Notes: a model not told the origin generated them from the sequence alone. A stretch of 64,000 nt of DNA from Variovorax sp. Root473 (GCF_001426505.1 NZ_LMEV01000013.1:62001-126000), one strand, 5' to 3'. Counted from the first letter of the stretch, positions 45,380-53,862 are shown. A program made the numbers and translations.

Positions 45380-46195
45380 ATGGCCAAAATTGTGGTGGTG
45401 ACCTCGGGCAAGGGCGGCGTCGGCAAGACGACCACGAGCGCCAGCTTCGCGTCGGGCCTTGCGCTCGCCGGCAAGAAGACGGCCGTGATCGACTTCGACG
45501 TGGGCCTGCGCAATCTCGACCTGATCATGGGCTGCGAACGCCGTGTGGTGTATGACCTGATCAACGTGATCCAGGGCGAGGCCAACCTGAGCCAGGCGCT
45601 CATCAAGGACAAGCAGTGCGACAACCTGTTCGTGCTGGCCGCCTCGCAGACGCGCGACAAGGAAGCCCTGTCGCAGGAAGGCGTGGAGAAGGTGCTGACC
45701 GACCTGGCCGCCATGGACTTCGACTACATCGTCTGCGACTCGCCCGCCGGCATCGAGACCGGCGCCATGATGGCGATGCATTTCGCCGATGAGGCGCTGA
45801 TCGTCACCAACCCCGAAGTCTCTTCGGTGCGCGACTCGGACCGCATCCTGGGCATGCTTAGCAGCAAGACCAAGCGCGCCAAGGACGGCGGCGAGCCGAT
45901 CAAGGAGCACCTGCTGATCACCCGCTACAACCCGAACCGGGTGGCCGGCGGCCAGATGCTCTCGCTGGAAGACATCCAGGACATCCTGCGCATCAAGCTG
46001 ATCGGCGTGATCCCCGAGTCGGAAAGCGTGCTGCACGCCTCCAACCAGGGCGTGCCCGCCATCCACGACAAGGACACCGACGTGGCCCAGGCGTACAGCG
46101 ACGTGGTCGCGCGCTTCCTTGGCGAAGACAAGCCGATGCGCTTTGTCGAAGCCGAGAAGCCGGGCTTCTTCAAACGGATTTTCGGGAGCAAGTAG
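45380..46195 (+). CDS. minD: Septum site-determining ATPase MinD
   Basis: A 271-residue membrane-associated ATPase that recruits MinC and oscillates with MinE. The deviant Walker A motif [10 protein letters not shown] is at residues 9-18, the switch aspartates in [11 protein letters not shown] and CDSPAGIE, and the C-terminal amphipathic membrane-targeting helix is [10 protein letters not shown]. Two in-frame ATGs lie upstream of 45380; this start gives the canonical [10 protein letters not shown] and has AAGGA at a proper seven-base distance. Confidence 0.98.
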   Translation: MAKIVVVTSGKGGVGKTTTSASFASGLALAGKKTAVIDFDVGLRNLDLIMGCERRVVYDLINVIQGEANLSQALIKDKQCDNLFVLAASQTRDKEALSQEGVEKVLTDLAAMDFDYIVCDSPAGIETGAMMAMHFADEALIVTNPEVSSVRDSDRILGMLSSKTKRAKDGGEPIKEHLLITRYNPNRVAGGQMLSLEDIQDILRIKLIGVIPESESVLHASNQGVPAIHDKDTDVAQAYSDVVARFLGEDKPMRFVEAEKPGFFKRIFGSK

Positions 46196-46197
46196 GC

Positions 46198-46470
46198 ATG
46201 TCGTTTCTTTCGTTCCTGCTTGGTGAGAAGAAGAAGACTGCGAGCGTCGCCAAGGAGCGCCTGCAGATCATCCTCGCTCACGAGCGCTCCAGCCTCAGCG
46301 GCAAGAAGCGCCCCGATTACCTGCCCGAGCTCCAGCGCGAGCTGGTGGCGGTGATTTCCAAGTACGTGTCGATCAACGCCGACGACATCAAGGTGCACCT
46401 GGAAACCCAGGACAACCTCGAAGTGCTGGACATCAAGATCGAACTGCCCGATCCGGTTCCGGCGCGCTGA
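46198..46470 (+). CDS. minE: Cell division topological specificity factor MinE
   Basis: A 90-residue protein that stimulates MinD ATPase and sets up the pole-to-pole oscillation. It shows the N-terminal membrane-binding segment [14 protein letters not shown], the anti-MinCD helix [13 protein letters not shown] and the C-terminal topological domain [20 protein letters not shown]. It starts two bases after the minD stop. Confidence 0.98.
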   Translation: MSFLSFLLGEKKKTASVAKERLQIILAHERSSLSGKKRPDYLPELQRELVAVISKYVSINADDIKVHLETQDNLEVLDIKIELPDPVPAR

Positions 46471-46479
46471 GCGTCGGTA

Positions 46480-47388
46480 TCAGGACTGCGGTGGCGCCAC
46501 GAAGCGCGCCACCTGGTCCAGCACCGCCGCTTCCTTGAGGATGCGGCGGTGGCCCCACCCCTGCGTGGGAAAGAGACGCGCGCCGGCGATCGCATCGCGA
46601 AAGGCCTCGGCGTCGGCGAAGCGGTTCACGCGGTCGTCGCGGTCATGCACGATGAGCGTCGGCTGCGTGATGCGCGGGCCCACGGCGGCAGGTTCAAGCT
46701 GCTGCATGAGGATGCCTTCACGCGCTTCGATCAGGCGTTGCATGCCCGCGCGCGTGCGCTCGCTGAGCCCGAACACCTGCGCGAAATAGCGCGTGTACTC
46801 GCGCGGCGAAGCCGGCGGTGCGAGCAGCACCAGCCGCTGCGCCGGCAACCCGCGCCCCGCCGCATAGGCCAGCGCATTGGCCCCCAGCGAATGCGCGATC
46901 GCCGCGTGCAGCACGTGCCCGTCGGCGCCGAGCCGTGCTGTCACGTAGTCGATGGCGCGCGCGAACTGCGGCAGGTTGCTGGCCGTGCCCGCGCTGCGAC
47001 CGTGGGCGGGCATCTCGAGCAGCACGGGCCGCAGACCCTCTGCAGCGACGGCCTGCGCGAGCGGCAGCATCTGGCCCGCATGGCCGCCCCAGCCATGGAC
47101 CAGCAGCACGACCGGCGCCGACTCGGCGCTCGAGTCCTGCGCGGCGAGGTGGTAGATGCCAAGGTTCGCGTCCTCGAACGACCAGGCCTCGCGGCGCCAG
47201 TCGGTGCCGGGGTGCTGGCCGCGGTACAGCCATTTGGGCGGCAGCGGCGTGCCGAACACGCGGTACGCCGCGCGCACGCCGAGCGCGGGCCACAGGCGCT
47301 GCGAGGCGCCGAGGCCGAAGCGCATCGCCCGCATGAACGGGCTGGCGCTGTAGTAGCCCGGGGGAACGGAAGTGGTGGTCGTGGTCAT
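46480..47388 (-). CDS. Alpha/beta hydrolase
   Basis: A 302-residue hydrolase of the alpha/beta fold. VVLLVHGWGGHAGQ near residues 94-107 is the oxyanion region, AIAHSLGANAL holds the nucleophile serine, and HDRDDRVN and GWGHRRIL hold the acid and His. It is the second gene behind the TetR operator at 47541 and so probably part of the TetR-controlled unit with the 37-residue protein. Its substrate is unknown. The start ATG at 47388 has AAGGAA eight bases upstream. It is convergent with minE, nine bases apart. Confidence 0.87.
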   Translation of the reverse strand: MTTTTTSVPPGYYSASPFMRAMRFGLGASQRLWPALGVRAAYRVFGTPLPPKWLYRGQHPGTDWRREAWSFEDANLGIYHLAAQDSSAESAPVVLLVHGWGGHAGQMLPLAQAVAAEGLRPVLLEMPAHGRSAGTASNLPQFARAIDYVTARLGADGHVLHAAIAHSLGANALAYAAGRGLPAQRLVLLAPPASPREYTRYFAQVFGLSERTRAGMQRLIEAREGILMQQLEPAAVGPRITQPTLIVHDRDDRVNRFADAEAFRDAIAGARLFPTQGWGHRRILKEAAVLDQVARFVAPPQS

Positions 47389-47410
47389 CGAAGGAGTTCC
47401 TTGTCGGGGC

Positions 47411-47524
47411 TCAGTACCAGACCCAGTCCTGGTTGCTGCGCGGCAGGCTGCGCAGCGTGTCCTGCACGCCGCGCACACCGAGGAGGGCCGCGTAGGCGGC
47501 GAGAAAGAGGGCAATGATCAGCAT
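47411..47524 (-). CDS. Small membrane protein of 37 residues
   Basis: A very short reading frame with a strong Shine-Dalgarno (GGAGAAGCACC before the ATG at 47524). It encodes one hydrophobic helix (LIIALFLAAYAALLGV, residues 2-17) and a polar tail ending QDWVWY. It lies 22 bases ahead of the hydrolase gene and immediately behind the TetR-type operator, so it is the first gene of the regulated transcript. Not recognised; a genuine single-pass micro-protein is likely from its ribosome site and codon use. Confidence 0.6.
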   Translation of the reverse strand: MLIIALFLAAYAALLGVRGVQDTLRSLPRSNQDWVWY

Positions 47525-47540
47525 GGTGCTTCTCCTTTTT

Positions 47541-47560
47541 TATCGCACGGTAGTGCGAAA
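47541..47560. promoter_or_regulatory. TetR operator, site 1
   Basis: TATCGCAC-GGTA-GTGCGAAA: 6-bp perfect core arms TCGCAC/GTGCGA with four bases between, 17 bases ahead of the micro-protein start. The same design is repeated ahead of the TetR gene itself (48217-48236). Confidence 0.78.
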
Positions 47561-47604
47561 TCAAGGCGGACGAAGAGGCAAGGGTCGTCGTCTGCAGGTG
47601 CGCC

Positions 47605-48207
47605 TCAGGCGCGGTAGCTGGAAAGAAGGCGCTGCCAGGTCTGGCCCGCGCGCTCGGCTGCATGCCCATCGCGCAGGAAGCGCGCGTCGTGCAGCTGGTT
47701 CATCATGATGCCGTTGATCTCGCTCACGAACTGGGCGGGGTCGGTGTCCGCCTGGAGCTCGCCGGTCTCGACCGCCTGCAGCACGGTGCGGCGCAGCGCG
47801 GCACGCCATCGCGTGACCTCATCGAACAGCAGGTCGCGCAGCTCGCCTTCGCGGTCGTCGAATTCGAAGGCCCCGGCCACGTAGAGGCAGCCGGTTTGTG
47901 CCTCCACATCGCGCGTGCGGGCGATCCAGCGCGCAACGATGTCGTTCAGACGCGCCAGGCCCTTGGACTTCTGCATGGCAGGCACGAACACCTCGGCCAG
48001 GAAGCCGCGGCCGTACTCCTCGATGACGGCCTTCTGCAATGCCTCGCGCGAACCTACGCGCGAGAACACGCCGCTCTTGGACAGCCCGAGCCGGCTCGCC
48101 ACGGCCTGCAGCGAAATGGCTTCCAGTCCTTCGGCCAGCGCGAGGTGCATCGCCGCGCCAACGATGGCGGCGCGGGTGAGTTCGCTTTTCTGGGTCTTGG
48201 CGTCCAT
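47605..48207 (-). CDS. TetR/AcrR family transcriptional regulator
   Basis: A 200-residue repressor with a TetR-type helix-turn-helix (ISLQAVASRLGLSKSGVFSR, about 30-50) and a ligand domain with a C-terminal extension of the YcdC/TetR_C type (ALRRTVLQAVETGELQADTD). The start ATG at 48207 is just behind a 20-bp palindrome; a matching palindrome precedes the micro-protein and hydrolase genes. So the protein most likely represses itself and those two genes. The open frame upstream of 48207 is antisense to the LysR gene. Confidence 0.92.
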   Translation of the reverse strand: MDAKTQKSELTRAAIVGAAMHLALAEGLEAISLQAVASRLGLSKSGVFSRVGSREALQKAVIEEYGRGFLAEVFVPAMQKSKGLARLNDIVARWIARTRDVEAQTGCLYVAGAFEFDDREGELRDLLFDEVTRWRAALRRTVLQAVETGELQADTDPAQFVSEINGIMMNQLHDARFLRDGHAAERAGQTWQRLLSSYRA

Positions 48208-48216
48208 GCGGTGAAC

Positions 48217-48236
48217 TTTAGCACAGTCGTGCGAAA
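48217..48236. promoter_or_regulatory. TetR operator, site 2 (autoregulatory)
   Basis: TTTAGCAC-AGTC-GTGCGAAA, ten bases ahead of the TetR start codon. Both half-sites and the four-base spacing agree with site 1 at 47541-47560 (consensus TTTCGCAC-N4-GTGCGAAA in either orientation). Confidence 0.78.
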
Positions 48237-48378
48237 CATCAACTCCCCCACGCAGAGTGGCTTCATAGATGTTTTGCTCATGTGAAACCAACAAACGCAT
48301 CGTTCCCCGCATAACCGCTTCTGCCGAGAATCGCCGGTCGGCCCCGTCCGGGTCCGGACCTTTCACCTCCAGCGCCAG

Positions 48379-49323
48379 ATGAACTTTCAACAACTGCGCT
48401 CGGTACGCGAGGCCGTTCGTTGCGGCTTCAATCTGACCGAGGTCGCCCACACCCTTCACACCTCGCAGCCCGGCGTGAGCCGGCAGATCCGCGAGCTCGA
48501 GGAAGAACTCGGCATCGAGCTCTTCGTGCGTGCCGGCAAGCGGCTCACGGGGCTCACCGAGCCCGGGGGCCATGTGCTGCCGATCATCGAACGCATGCTG
48601 ATGGAAAGCAGCAACCTCAAGCACGCGGGCCAGGAGTTCGTCGCGCAGCAAAGCGGCCTGCTCTCGGTGGCGGCCACGCACTCGCAGGCGCGCTACGCGA
48701 TGCCGGTGGCGGTGCAGGAGTTCCGTGCGCAATTCCCGAACGTGAAACTGCACCTGCACCAGGGCTCGCCCAAGCAGATCGCGCAGATGCTGCTCGACGG
48801 CGAAGCCGACGTGGGCATTGCCACCGAAGCGCTGGGCGACTACCCGCAGCTGGTCGCCCTGCCCTGCTACCGCTGGACGCATTCGGTGATCGTGCCGCCG
48901 GGGCATCCGCTGCTCGACGCGCCGCTCACGCTGGAGGCGCTCACGCAGCACCCGCTGATCACCTACGACACGGGCTTCACGGGCCGTTCGCGCATCGACG
49001 AGGCCTTCGGGCAGCGCGGCCTGCAGCCCCACATCGTGCTCGCCGCGATGGACGCCGACGTCATCAAGACCTACGTGCAGCTGGGCCTGGGCGTCGGCAT
49101 CGTCGCCGGCGTGGCCTACGAGGCCGAGCGCGACACGCAGCTTCGCGCGCTCGATGCGGGGCGGCTGTTCGGCATCAACCTCACCAAGCTCGCGGTGCGG
49201 CGCGGCACCTACCTGCGCAAATATGTCTACGCGTTCATCGAGTCGTTCGCGCCGACATTGACGCGCGCGATTGTCGAGAAGGCCTTGGGTGACGAGGTCA
49301 AGGGTTCTCATTACGAGATCTAG
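48379..49323 (+). CDS. CysB-like LysR family regulator
   Basis: A 314-residue LysR-type regulator of the CysB/Cbl branch: the DNA-binding part MNFQQLRSVREAVRCGFNLTE is continued by EVAHTLHTSQPGVSRQIRELEEELG, and the effector domain has TTHSQARY-like ATHSQARYAMP (near 97-107), the CysB signature for binding sulfate or acetylserine-type ligands, and GVGIVAGVAYE. It is expected to control sulfur assimilation or sulfonate use. No sulfur gene is adjacent. The upstream 140 bases hold its promoter and that of the divergent TetR gene. Confidence 0.9.
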   Translation: MNFQQLRSVREAVRCGFNLTEVAHTLHTSQPGVSRQIRELEEELGIELFVRAGKRLTGLTEPGGHVLPIIERMLMESSNLKHAGQEFVAQQSGLLSVAATHSQARYAMPVAVQEFRAQFPNVKLHLHQGSPKQIAQMLLDGEADVGIATEALGDYPQLVALPCYRWTHSVIVPPGHPLLDAPLTLEALTQHPLITYDTGFTGRSRIDEAFGQRGLQPHIVLAAMDADVIKTYVQLGLGVGIVAGVAYEAERDTQLRALDAGRLFGINLTKLAVRRGTYLRKYVYAFIESFAPTLTRAIVEKALGDEVKGSHYEI

Positions 49324-49436
49324 TTGTTGTGCCACGAAATCGACACTTTCGGCTCCAGGGTTGAAAAGAATGCGCGCAGCTTCACGCAAGCGGCGTACAT
49401 TCGGGCTAATTCCTTGGCTCCCGGAACGGATCAGCA

Positions 49437-49703
49437 ATGGCATCGACTTCGCAGCAGCAGCAACTACAGGCCACCCGGGCCGCCCAAAAGGCGGCCGATG
49501 CAGCGGAGAAGCGCGAACGCCTGAAACGTGCCCTGCCCGCCACTGTCGAGCTGCTGCAAAGCCGCCAGGCCGATCGCATCGACGACCGCGACATCGACGC
49601 CTACGTCGATCTCAACTGGCTCGAATGGCACGGTGGCGGCTTGCGCCTCACCATCACCGGGCGCAACGTGTGCGCTCAGTCGTCCGCCACCGCGGTGGCC
49701 TGA
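49437..49703 (+). CDS. Hypothetical protein of 88 residues
   Basis: A short soluble protein. Residues 1-35 are a Gln/Ala/Lys-rich helix (probably coiled-coil), and the rest contains DDRDIDAYVDLNWLEWHGGGLRLT, here seen as a compact acidic/aromatic domain. I do not recognise it. It has good codon use for this genome, its own space and a strong terminator behind it, so it is likely to be real. Confidence 0.65.
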   Translation: MASTSQQQQLQATRAAQKAADAAEKRERLKRALPATVELLQSRQADRIDDRDIDAYVDLNWLEWHGGGLRLTITGRNVCAQSSATAVA

Positions 49704-49730
49704 CAAAACACCCGCCAGGTCCCCCAAAAG

Positions 49731-49762
49731 AAAAACCGCCACAGTCTCCTGTGGCGGTTTTT
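49731..49762. terminator. Bidirectional intrinsic terminator
   Basis: Stem AAAACCGCCACAG / CTGTGGCGGTTTT with a TCTC loop, flanked by an A-run and a T-run, between the convergent 88-residue gene and the RcnB-like gene. Confidence 0.9.
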
Positions 49763-49783
49763 GCATGTGCGTGGCGAGAAGGC

Positions 49784-50230
49784 TTACTGGCCCGCGATGA
49801 TCTGCGCGATGAGGCCGGTGGCGATGGCCGCGAGCACGTAGTCGCCGCCCACACCCACCCACTGGTAGCCGCGCGGCGGCTGCTGCAGGCGATAGGCGCG
49901 CCAGTCGTTCACCACGTAGTTGCGGCCCCGGTATTCGGTCGGCACGCGGCCACCGCGGCGCCACTCGCTGTGCGGCTGCGGGAAGCCCCGGCGGTCGAAC
50001 TGGCGACCGTCGCGGAAGTCCTGGTTGCCGCGATAGCCGGCGTGAGGGCCGCGATGCCCGCGGGGGTCATAGCGACCTGCACCGCGATGGTCGTCGCGCT
50101 GCTCGTAGCGGCCGCCGCCCGGACGGTGGTCGTCGCCCCGGCGATCTTGCGCCAGCGCGCTGCCTGCTGCCAGGGACAGTGCGAGCGCCGCAACGGCGGC
50201 AGTGGTGAGGCGCTTGGTACGGAAGATCAT
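49784..50230 (-). CDS. RcnB family periplasmic protein
   Basis: A 148-residue exported protein. The signal peptide ends ..GSALAQ (about residue 28). The mature half is rich in Arg, Gly, His and Asp (HRPGGGRYEQRDDHRG), followed by the RcnB domain (YRGRNYVVNDWRAYRLQQPP and GYQWVGVGGDYVLAAIATGLI at the C-terminus). In E. coli RcnB helps nickel/cobalt homeostasis; here metal binding is only inferred. It stands alone with a terminator on its 3' side. Confidence 0.88.
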   Translation of the reverse strand: MIFRTKRLTTAAVAALALSLAAGSALAQDRRGDDHRPGGGRYEQRDDHRGAGRYDPRGHRGPHAGYRGNQDFRDGRQFDRRGFPQPHSEWRRGGRVPTEYRGRNYVVNDWRAYRLQQPPRGYQWVGVGGDYVLAAIATGLIAQIIAGQ

Positions 50231-50376
50231 CTGGAACTCCTTTTATTTGTCTGTGATGACGCCTCCATTGTGTGCAGCGCATGTGTCTGCTTGCGATGCA
50301 TCAGGTCGCCGTCAGATGAAATACGGTAAGCGCAGGTATCTGCACGGCGTGTTGTCCTGCACGCCCCTGACGTACA

Positions 50377-50967
50377 TCACGCCGGCGCGTAGCGGTTCAC
50401 CACCATGCCGCAGTCGTAGGCGGTCGATCCGAGCAGACGCAGCGCATGGCCGCGGCGCGTGTCGTGGAACACCGAGCGTCCCGCGCCGACGGCCGTGGGA
50501 TTCACGAAGAACTGGAACTCGTCGACCAGCCCCGCGGACGTGAGCGACGACGCAAAGCCGACACCGCCGATGGTGAGGATGTCTTTGCCCGGCTGGCGCT
50601 TGAGCGCGTTCACTTCGTCGGCCATGGCGCCGCGCGCAACGTCGGTACGCTCCCAGCGCGAGGCCTGCAGCTTGTTCGTGAGCACCACCTTGTGTGCCTG
50701 GACGATCCGCTGGGCAAAGGCGTAGTCGGGGTTCGCGGGAAATCGCGTGGCGGCGCGGCCCCAGTGATCGAGGTAGCCCTCCTCGATGAGCTTGCGGCTC
50801 AGCAAGAGGGTGTCGACCCCTGCGAACACGGCGTTGAAGTCACGCTTGAGCGCCGCGTCCCATCGCCACCGATCGCCCCACCCCCACAGCTGCCAGTCGA
50901 TGTCGCCGTTGGCCGGCGACACGAATCCGTCGACCGACATCTGCATTTGCACGATGAGCTTTCGCAT
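50377..50967 (-). CDS. Dihydrofolate reductase family protein (RibD C-terminal-like)
   Basis: A 196-residue protein of the DHFR/RibD-C superfamily: MRKLIVQMQMSVDGFVSP at the start, LLSRKLIEEGY, and the nucleotide-binding ILTIGGVGFASSLTSAGLVDEF. These stand-alone proteins reduce unknown pteridine-like or other substrates with NADPH. It is divergent from the HxlR regulator, which probably controls it. The ATG at 50967 has AGGAGA in front. Confidence 0.9.
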   Translation of the reverse strand: MRKLIVQMQMSVDGFVSPANGDIDWQLWGWGDRWRWDAALKRDFNAVFAGVDTLLLSRKLIEEGYLDHWGRAATRFPANPDYAFAQRIVQAHKVVLTNKLQASRWERTDVARGAMADEVNALKRQPGKDILTIGGVGFASSLTSAGLVDEFQFFVNPTAVGAGRSVFHDTRRGHALRLLGSTAYDCGMVVNRYAPA

Positions 50968-50991
50968 CGGAGTCTCCTGAAGGTCGCTTGC

Positions 50992-51058
50992 GCAAACCGA
51001 TCTTGAAATGCAAGCAGTTTCAGTATTCTCAAACCGATGCGAAAATGCAAGCAGTTTC
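50992..51058. promoter_or_regulatory. Two direct repeats (37-bp period) between DHFR-like and HxlR genes
   Basis: CAAACCGAT-N4-AAATGCAAGC (then AGTTTC) occurs at about 50993-51021 and again at 51030-51058, exactly 37 bp apart. The 16-base core AAATGCAAGCAGTTTC is identical in both (51006-51021, 51043-51058). Its place between the divergent genes makes it a candidate HxlR operator. Confidence 0.75.
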
Positions 51059-51076
51059 TTGAACGGCGGAATCCCG

Positions 51077-51499
51077 ATGGCCCTCCAGCAGAAGTCCCTG
51101 TGCCCGATCAACCTCGCACTCGAAGTCCTCGGCGACCGCTGGAGCCTGCTGATCGTTCGCGACCTGATGTTCGTCGGCAAGCGGCACTTCCGCGAGTTCC
51201 TGCAGTCCGAGGAAGGCATTTCCTCGAACATCCTCACGGAGCGGCTGAACACGCTGGTCGAGCACGGCGTGCTCAGCAAGACCGACGACCCCACGCACAA
51301 GCAGAAGGCGCTCTACAGCCTCACGCCCGTGGGCATCGACCTGCTGCCAGTGATCACGCAGCTCGGCATCTGGGGGCGCAAGCACCGGCCGGTGACGGCT
51401 GAGAGCGGCGCGCCCGCGGCTGCGCTGGAAAAGGGCGGGCCGACGCTGCAGAAGAAGATGCGGGCCGCGCTGCGCAAGGCACACCTGGGCGGCAGATAG
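51077..51499 (+). CDS. HxlR family transcriptional regulator
   Basis: A 140-residue winged-helix regulator: CPINLALEVLGDRWSLLIVRDL (with the conserved N-terminal cysteine C9 that in this family can sense aldehydes or oxidants), FREFLQSEEGISSNILTERL and the wing KQKALYSLTPVG. ATG 51077 is chosen for its position before this domain; the longer frame from 51008 begins inside the direct repeat. Probably regulates the divergent DHFR-like gene. Confidence 0.9.
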   Translation: MALQQKSLCPINLALEVLGDRWSLLIVRDLMFVGKRHFREFLQSEEGISSNILTERLNTLVEHGVLSKTDDPTHKQKALYSLTPVGIDLLPVITQLGIWGRKHRPVTAESGAPAAALEKGGPTLQKKMRAALRKAHLGGR

Positions 51500-51696
51500 C
51501 GTTCTCGCCCAAGCTGCCAGCGACGGCATGGGTCGGACCTCGGTGGCGCAGAAGGGATGAATGAGTCGACGTGCAGGGCCCCGATTCTTCGCTGCTGCCC
51601 GGTGAGGGAAAAAAAGCGGAGAGACCTATGCCCTTTCCGCACAGGCGAAGGGGCAAGCGCCAAAGGCCGCACCGCCTCGTTTAAGCTGCGCGCCAC

Positions 51697-52338
51697 ATGA
51701 AGCGACGACACCTCCTCCAGATGCTCGCCGGCGTGCCGGCCTCCGCCGTGCTGCTTGCCGCGTGCGGCAAACGAAAGGCCTCACCCAACGCGTTGAAGCC
51801 CGATGCCCGCGTGCTGGCGCTGGGTGACAGCCTGACCTTCGGCTACGGTGCGTCGCCCGAGACGGCGTGGCCCGCGAAGCTCGGCGAGCTCACGGGCTGG
51901 CAGGTCGAGAACGCGGGCGTCAACGGCGACACGTCGGCGGGCGCGCTGGAGCGTCTGCCCGCGCTGCTGTCCGCCGGCAGCTACGACGCGATCCTGATCG
52001 GTATCGGCGGCAACGACATGCTGCGCGGCGTTTCGCCCGCAAGCACGCGCGAGAACCTTGCGGCGCTCATCGAACAGGCGCGCGCGCACACGCCCCATGT
52101 GGCGGTGCTGGCCACGCCGGCGCCCGATGCGATGCGCGCGGCCGTCGGCTCGCTCAGCGACGCGACGTTCTACGAAGAGGTGGCGAAGTCGGGGCAGGCG
52201 CTGCTGGTCGCGGGTGTGTATTCGGGCGTGCTGTCGGATGCGGCCCTGCGCTCGGACCGCATCCATGCAAACGCGAAGGGCTACGCCCAGGTGGCGGAGC
52301 AACTCGCCGAGCAGCTCAAGGCGGCGGGCTGGCGCTGA
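51697..52338 (+). CDS. tesA: SGNH/GDSL arylesterase/acyl-CoA thioesterase I-like lipoprotein
   Basis: A 213-residue exported serine esterase. The start MKRRHLLQML and hydrophobic core end in a lipobox-like LAAC (Cys23), so it is probably a lipoprotein. Block I is LALGDSLTFGYG (Ser45), block III is GIGGNDMLRG and block V is SDRIHANAKGY with Asp and His of the triad. It acts on short-chain esters or acyl-thioesters in the periplasm. The 197 bases before it contain no gene that I can see. Confidence 0.9.
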   Translation: MKRRHLLQMLAGVPASAVLLAACGKRKASPNALKPDARVLALGDSLTFGYGASPETAWPAKLGELTGWQVENAGVNGDTSAGALERLPALLSAGSYDAILIGIGGNDMLRGVSPASTRENLAALIEQARAHTPHVAVLATPAPDAMRAAVGSLSDATFYEEVAKSGQALLVAGVYSGVLSDAALRSDRIHANAKGYAQVAEQLAEQLKAAGWR

Positions 52339-52872
52339 TCAGGCGGCTTGCTGCTGCAGTTGTCGCAGCAGGTCGACGTAGGCGCCTTGCACCAGTTGGC
52401 CCTCGGCCACGCCCAGCCGGGCCATAAGCGCATGGGCTTCGGCCACGCCGGCATCGGCAGGCTCGCCCTCTTGGAGCACGACTTCGAGTTCGAGGAATTC
52501 ACCGAGTCCTTCGACGCGGTCGAGGTGCACGCGCGTGCGGCCCACGAGAAAAAGGCGGCGCTGCTTGCGCACGCGGCCGGCCTGGCCCCAGGCGCGCGTG
52601 AGCGATTCGCGCAGCACGTCGGGCATGGCGGTGGGCGTGATCAGGTAGAACGATTCCTTCGGGCCGCTGCTGTCGGCGCGGCGATAGAAGATGAGCTCGC
52701 CGCGGTCGGGGGCGAAGGTGCGCAGCTTGAGGCGGTCGGCGCTGTGCTCGCAGCGGAAGAAGGTGTCGTCTTGCGCGATCTCGATGGGGCCTTGGTCAGC
52801 GAACGTCGCGGCGATGCGGGCAACGCGATCCACGCTGTCGATGCGAGCCTTGATCTCTACGTTTCTTGCCAT
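52339..52872 (-). CDS. CYTH-domain protein (class IV adenylate cyclase-like)
   Basis: A 177-residue CYTH protein: NVEIKAR at residues 4-10 (the EXEXK-like signature, here with one glutamate), DDTFFRCEHSADRLKLR, GELIFYRRADSSGPKESFY, and GLGEFLELEVVL near the C-terminus. It may be a class IV adenylate cyclase or a triphosphatase; the ExExK motif in the form VEIKAR is as in CyaB. The stop is directly opposite the tesA stop with no gap. Confidence 0.85.
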   Translation of the reverse strand: MARNVEIKARIDSVDRVARIAATFADQGPIEIAQDDTFFRCEHSADRLKLRTFAPDRGELIFYRRADSSGPKESFYLITPTAMPDVLRESLTRAWGQAGRVRKQRRLFLVGRTRVHLDRVEGLGEFLELEVVLQEGEPADAGVAEAHALMARLGVAEGQLVQGAYVDLLRQLQQQAA

Positions 52873-52896
52873 CTCAGGCCCTCCCTCCCAAGTTTC

Positions 52897-53250
52897 TCAA
52901 GGCGCGTTGCCCTGCGGCCCCACAGGCGGCGGTGCCGCCCGCCCGCTCGAACCCGGTGCCAGCTTGCGTCCGAAGGATTCGCCGACGTTGCGCACGGGCC
53001 GGCTGGCTTTTTCCGACACATTGCTCACGCCACGCCGCGTGGCCGCATCGGCGCGGTTGACGCCGCGACCGGCGGCGTTGGTGCCGCGTTGCACGCTGCC
53101 CACCACCTTGCCGTTGCGCGACGGCGATGGGATGGTGTGAGCGCGTTCGGCCTGCGGCGGGTTGTCGGCACTCTGCGCCTGCGCGGTGACGGGCAGCCAG
53201 AGCGCGGCGGCGATGGCGGCGAGCGATGCGGTGAGGTGAAGGTTCTTCAT
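52897..53250 (-). CDS. Hypothetical exported protein, basic and low complexity
   Basis: A 117-residue protein with a signal peptide (..LWLPVTAQAQ, cleaved near residue 26) and a disordered basic mature part (SRNGKVVGSVQRGTNAAGRG, VSEKASRPVRNVGESF). The start overlaps the stop of the adenosyltransferase gene as ATGA, so it is translated from that transcript. No family recognised. Confidence 0.7.
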   Translation of the reverse strand: MKNLHLTASLAAIAAALWLPVTAQAQSADNPPQAERAHTIPSPSRNGKVVGSVQRGTNAAGRGVNRADAATRRGVSNVSEKASRPVRNVGESFGRKLAPGSSGRAAPPPVGPQGNAP

Positions 53251-53846
53251 GGCGTCGTCCCCTGGGAGTGGTCTTCGGATTCGGCGGCGGCCGCGCGGGC
53301 CATGCGCTCGCTCTTCCAGTACACGTCGTCGCCGCCGTTCATGCGGTTGAGCACGCGTGCGAGCACGAAGAGCAGATCGCTGAGCCGGTTGAGGTACTGG
53401 CGCGGCGCGTCGTTGAGTGCGGTGGTGGCGCCGAGCGCCACCACCGCGCGCTCGGCACGCCGCGCCACAGTGCGGCACACGTGCGCGAGCGATGCGGCGC
53501 GCGTGCCGGCGGGCAGGATGAACTCGGCCAGGCGCGGCAAGGCGGCGTTGTGATCGGCCAGTGCGTTGTCGATCTGCAGCAGCGCCTCGGGCTTGAGCAG
53601 CGTGAAACCCGGCATCGAGAGTTCGCCGCCCAGGTTGAAGAGCTGGTGTTGCACGTCGACCAGCAGCTCGCGCACGGGCTCTGGCAGCGGCTCGCACAGC
53701 AGCGCGCCGATGTGCGAGTTGAGTTCGTCCACGTCGCCCATCGCGTGCACGCGCAGGTGATCCTTGGGCACGCGGGTGTTGTCGCCCAGGCCGGTGGTGC
53801 CGTCGTCGCCGGTGCGCGTGGCGATCTGGGAAAGTCGGTTGCCCAT
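53247..53846 (-). CDS. pduO: ATP:cob(I)alamin adenosyltransferase, PduO type
   Basis: Converts cob(I)alamin to adenosylcobalamin. The 199-residue protein has the PduO/MMAB signature TRTGDDGTTGLGD (9-21) and the C-terminal conserved RRAERAVVALG and YLNRLSDLLFVLAR with the ATP-binding arginines. The start ATG at 53846 is the one before the signature. It lies between the DinB-like gene (16 bases ahead) and the basic exported protein (ATGA overlap) in one transcript. Confidence 0.93.
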   Translation of the reverse strand: MGNRLSQIATRTGDDGTTGLGDNTRVPKDHLRVHAMGDVDELNSHIGALLCEPLPEPVRELLVDVQHQLFNLGGELSMPGFTLLKPEALLQIDNALADHNAALPRLAEFILPAGTRAASLAHVCRTVARRAERAVVALGATTALNDAPRQYLNRLSDLLFVLARVLNRMNGGDDVYWKSERMARAAAAESEDHSQGTTP

Positions 53847-53862
53847 GGGCGCTCCTCTCGGT

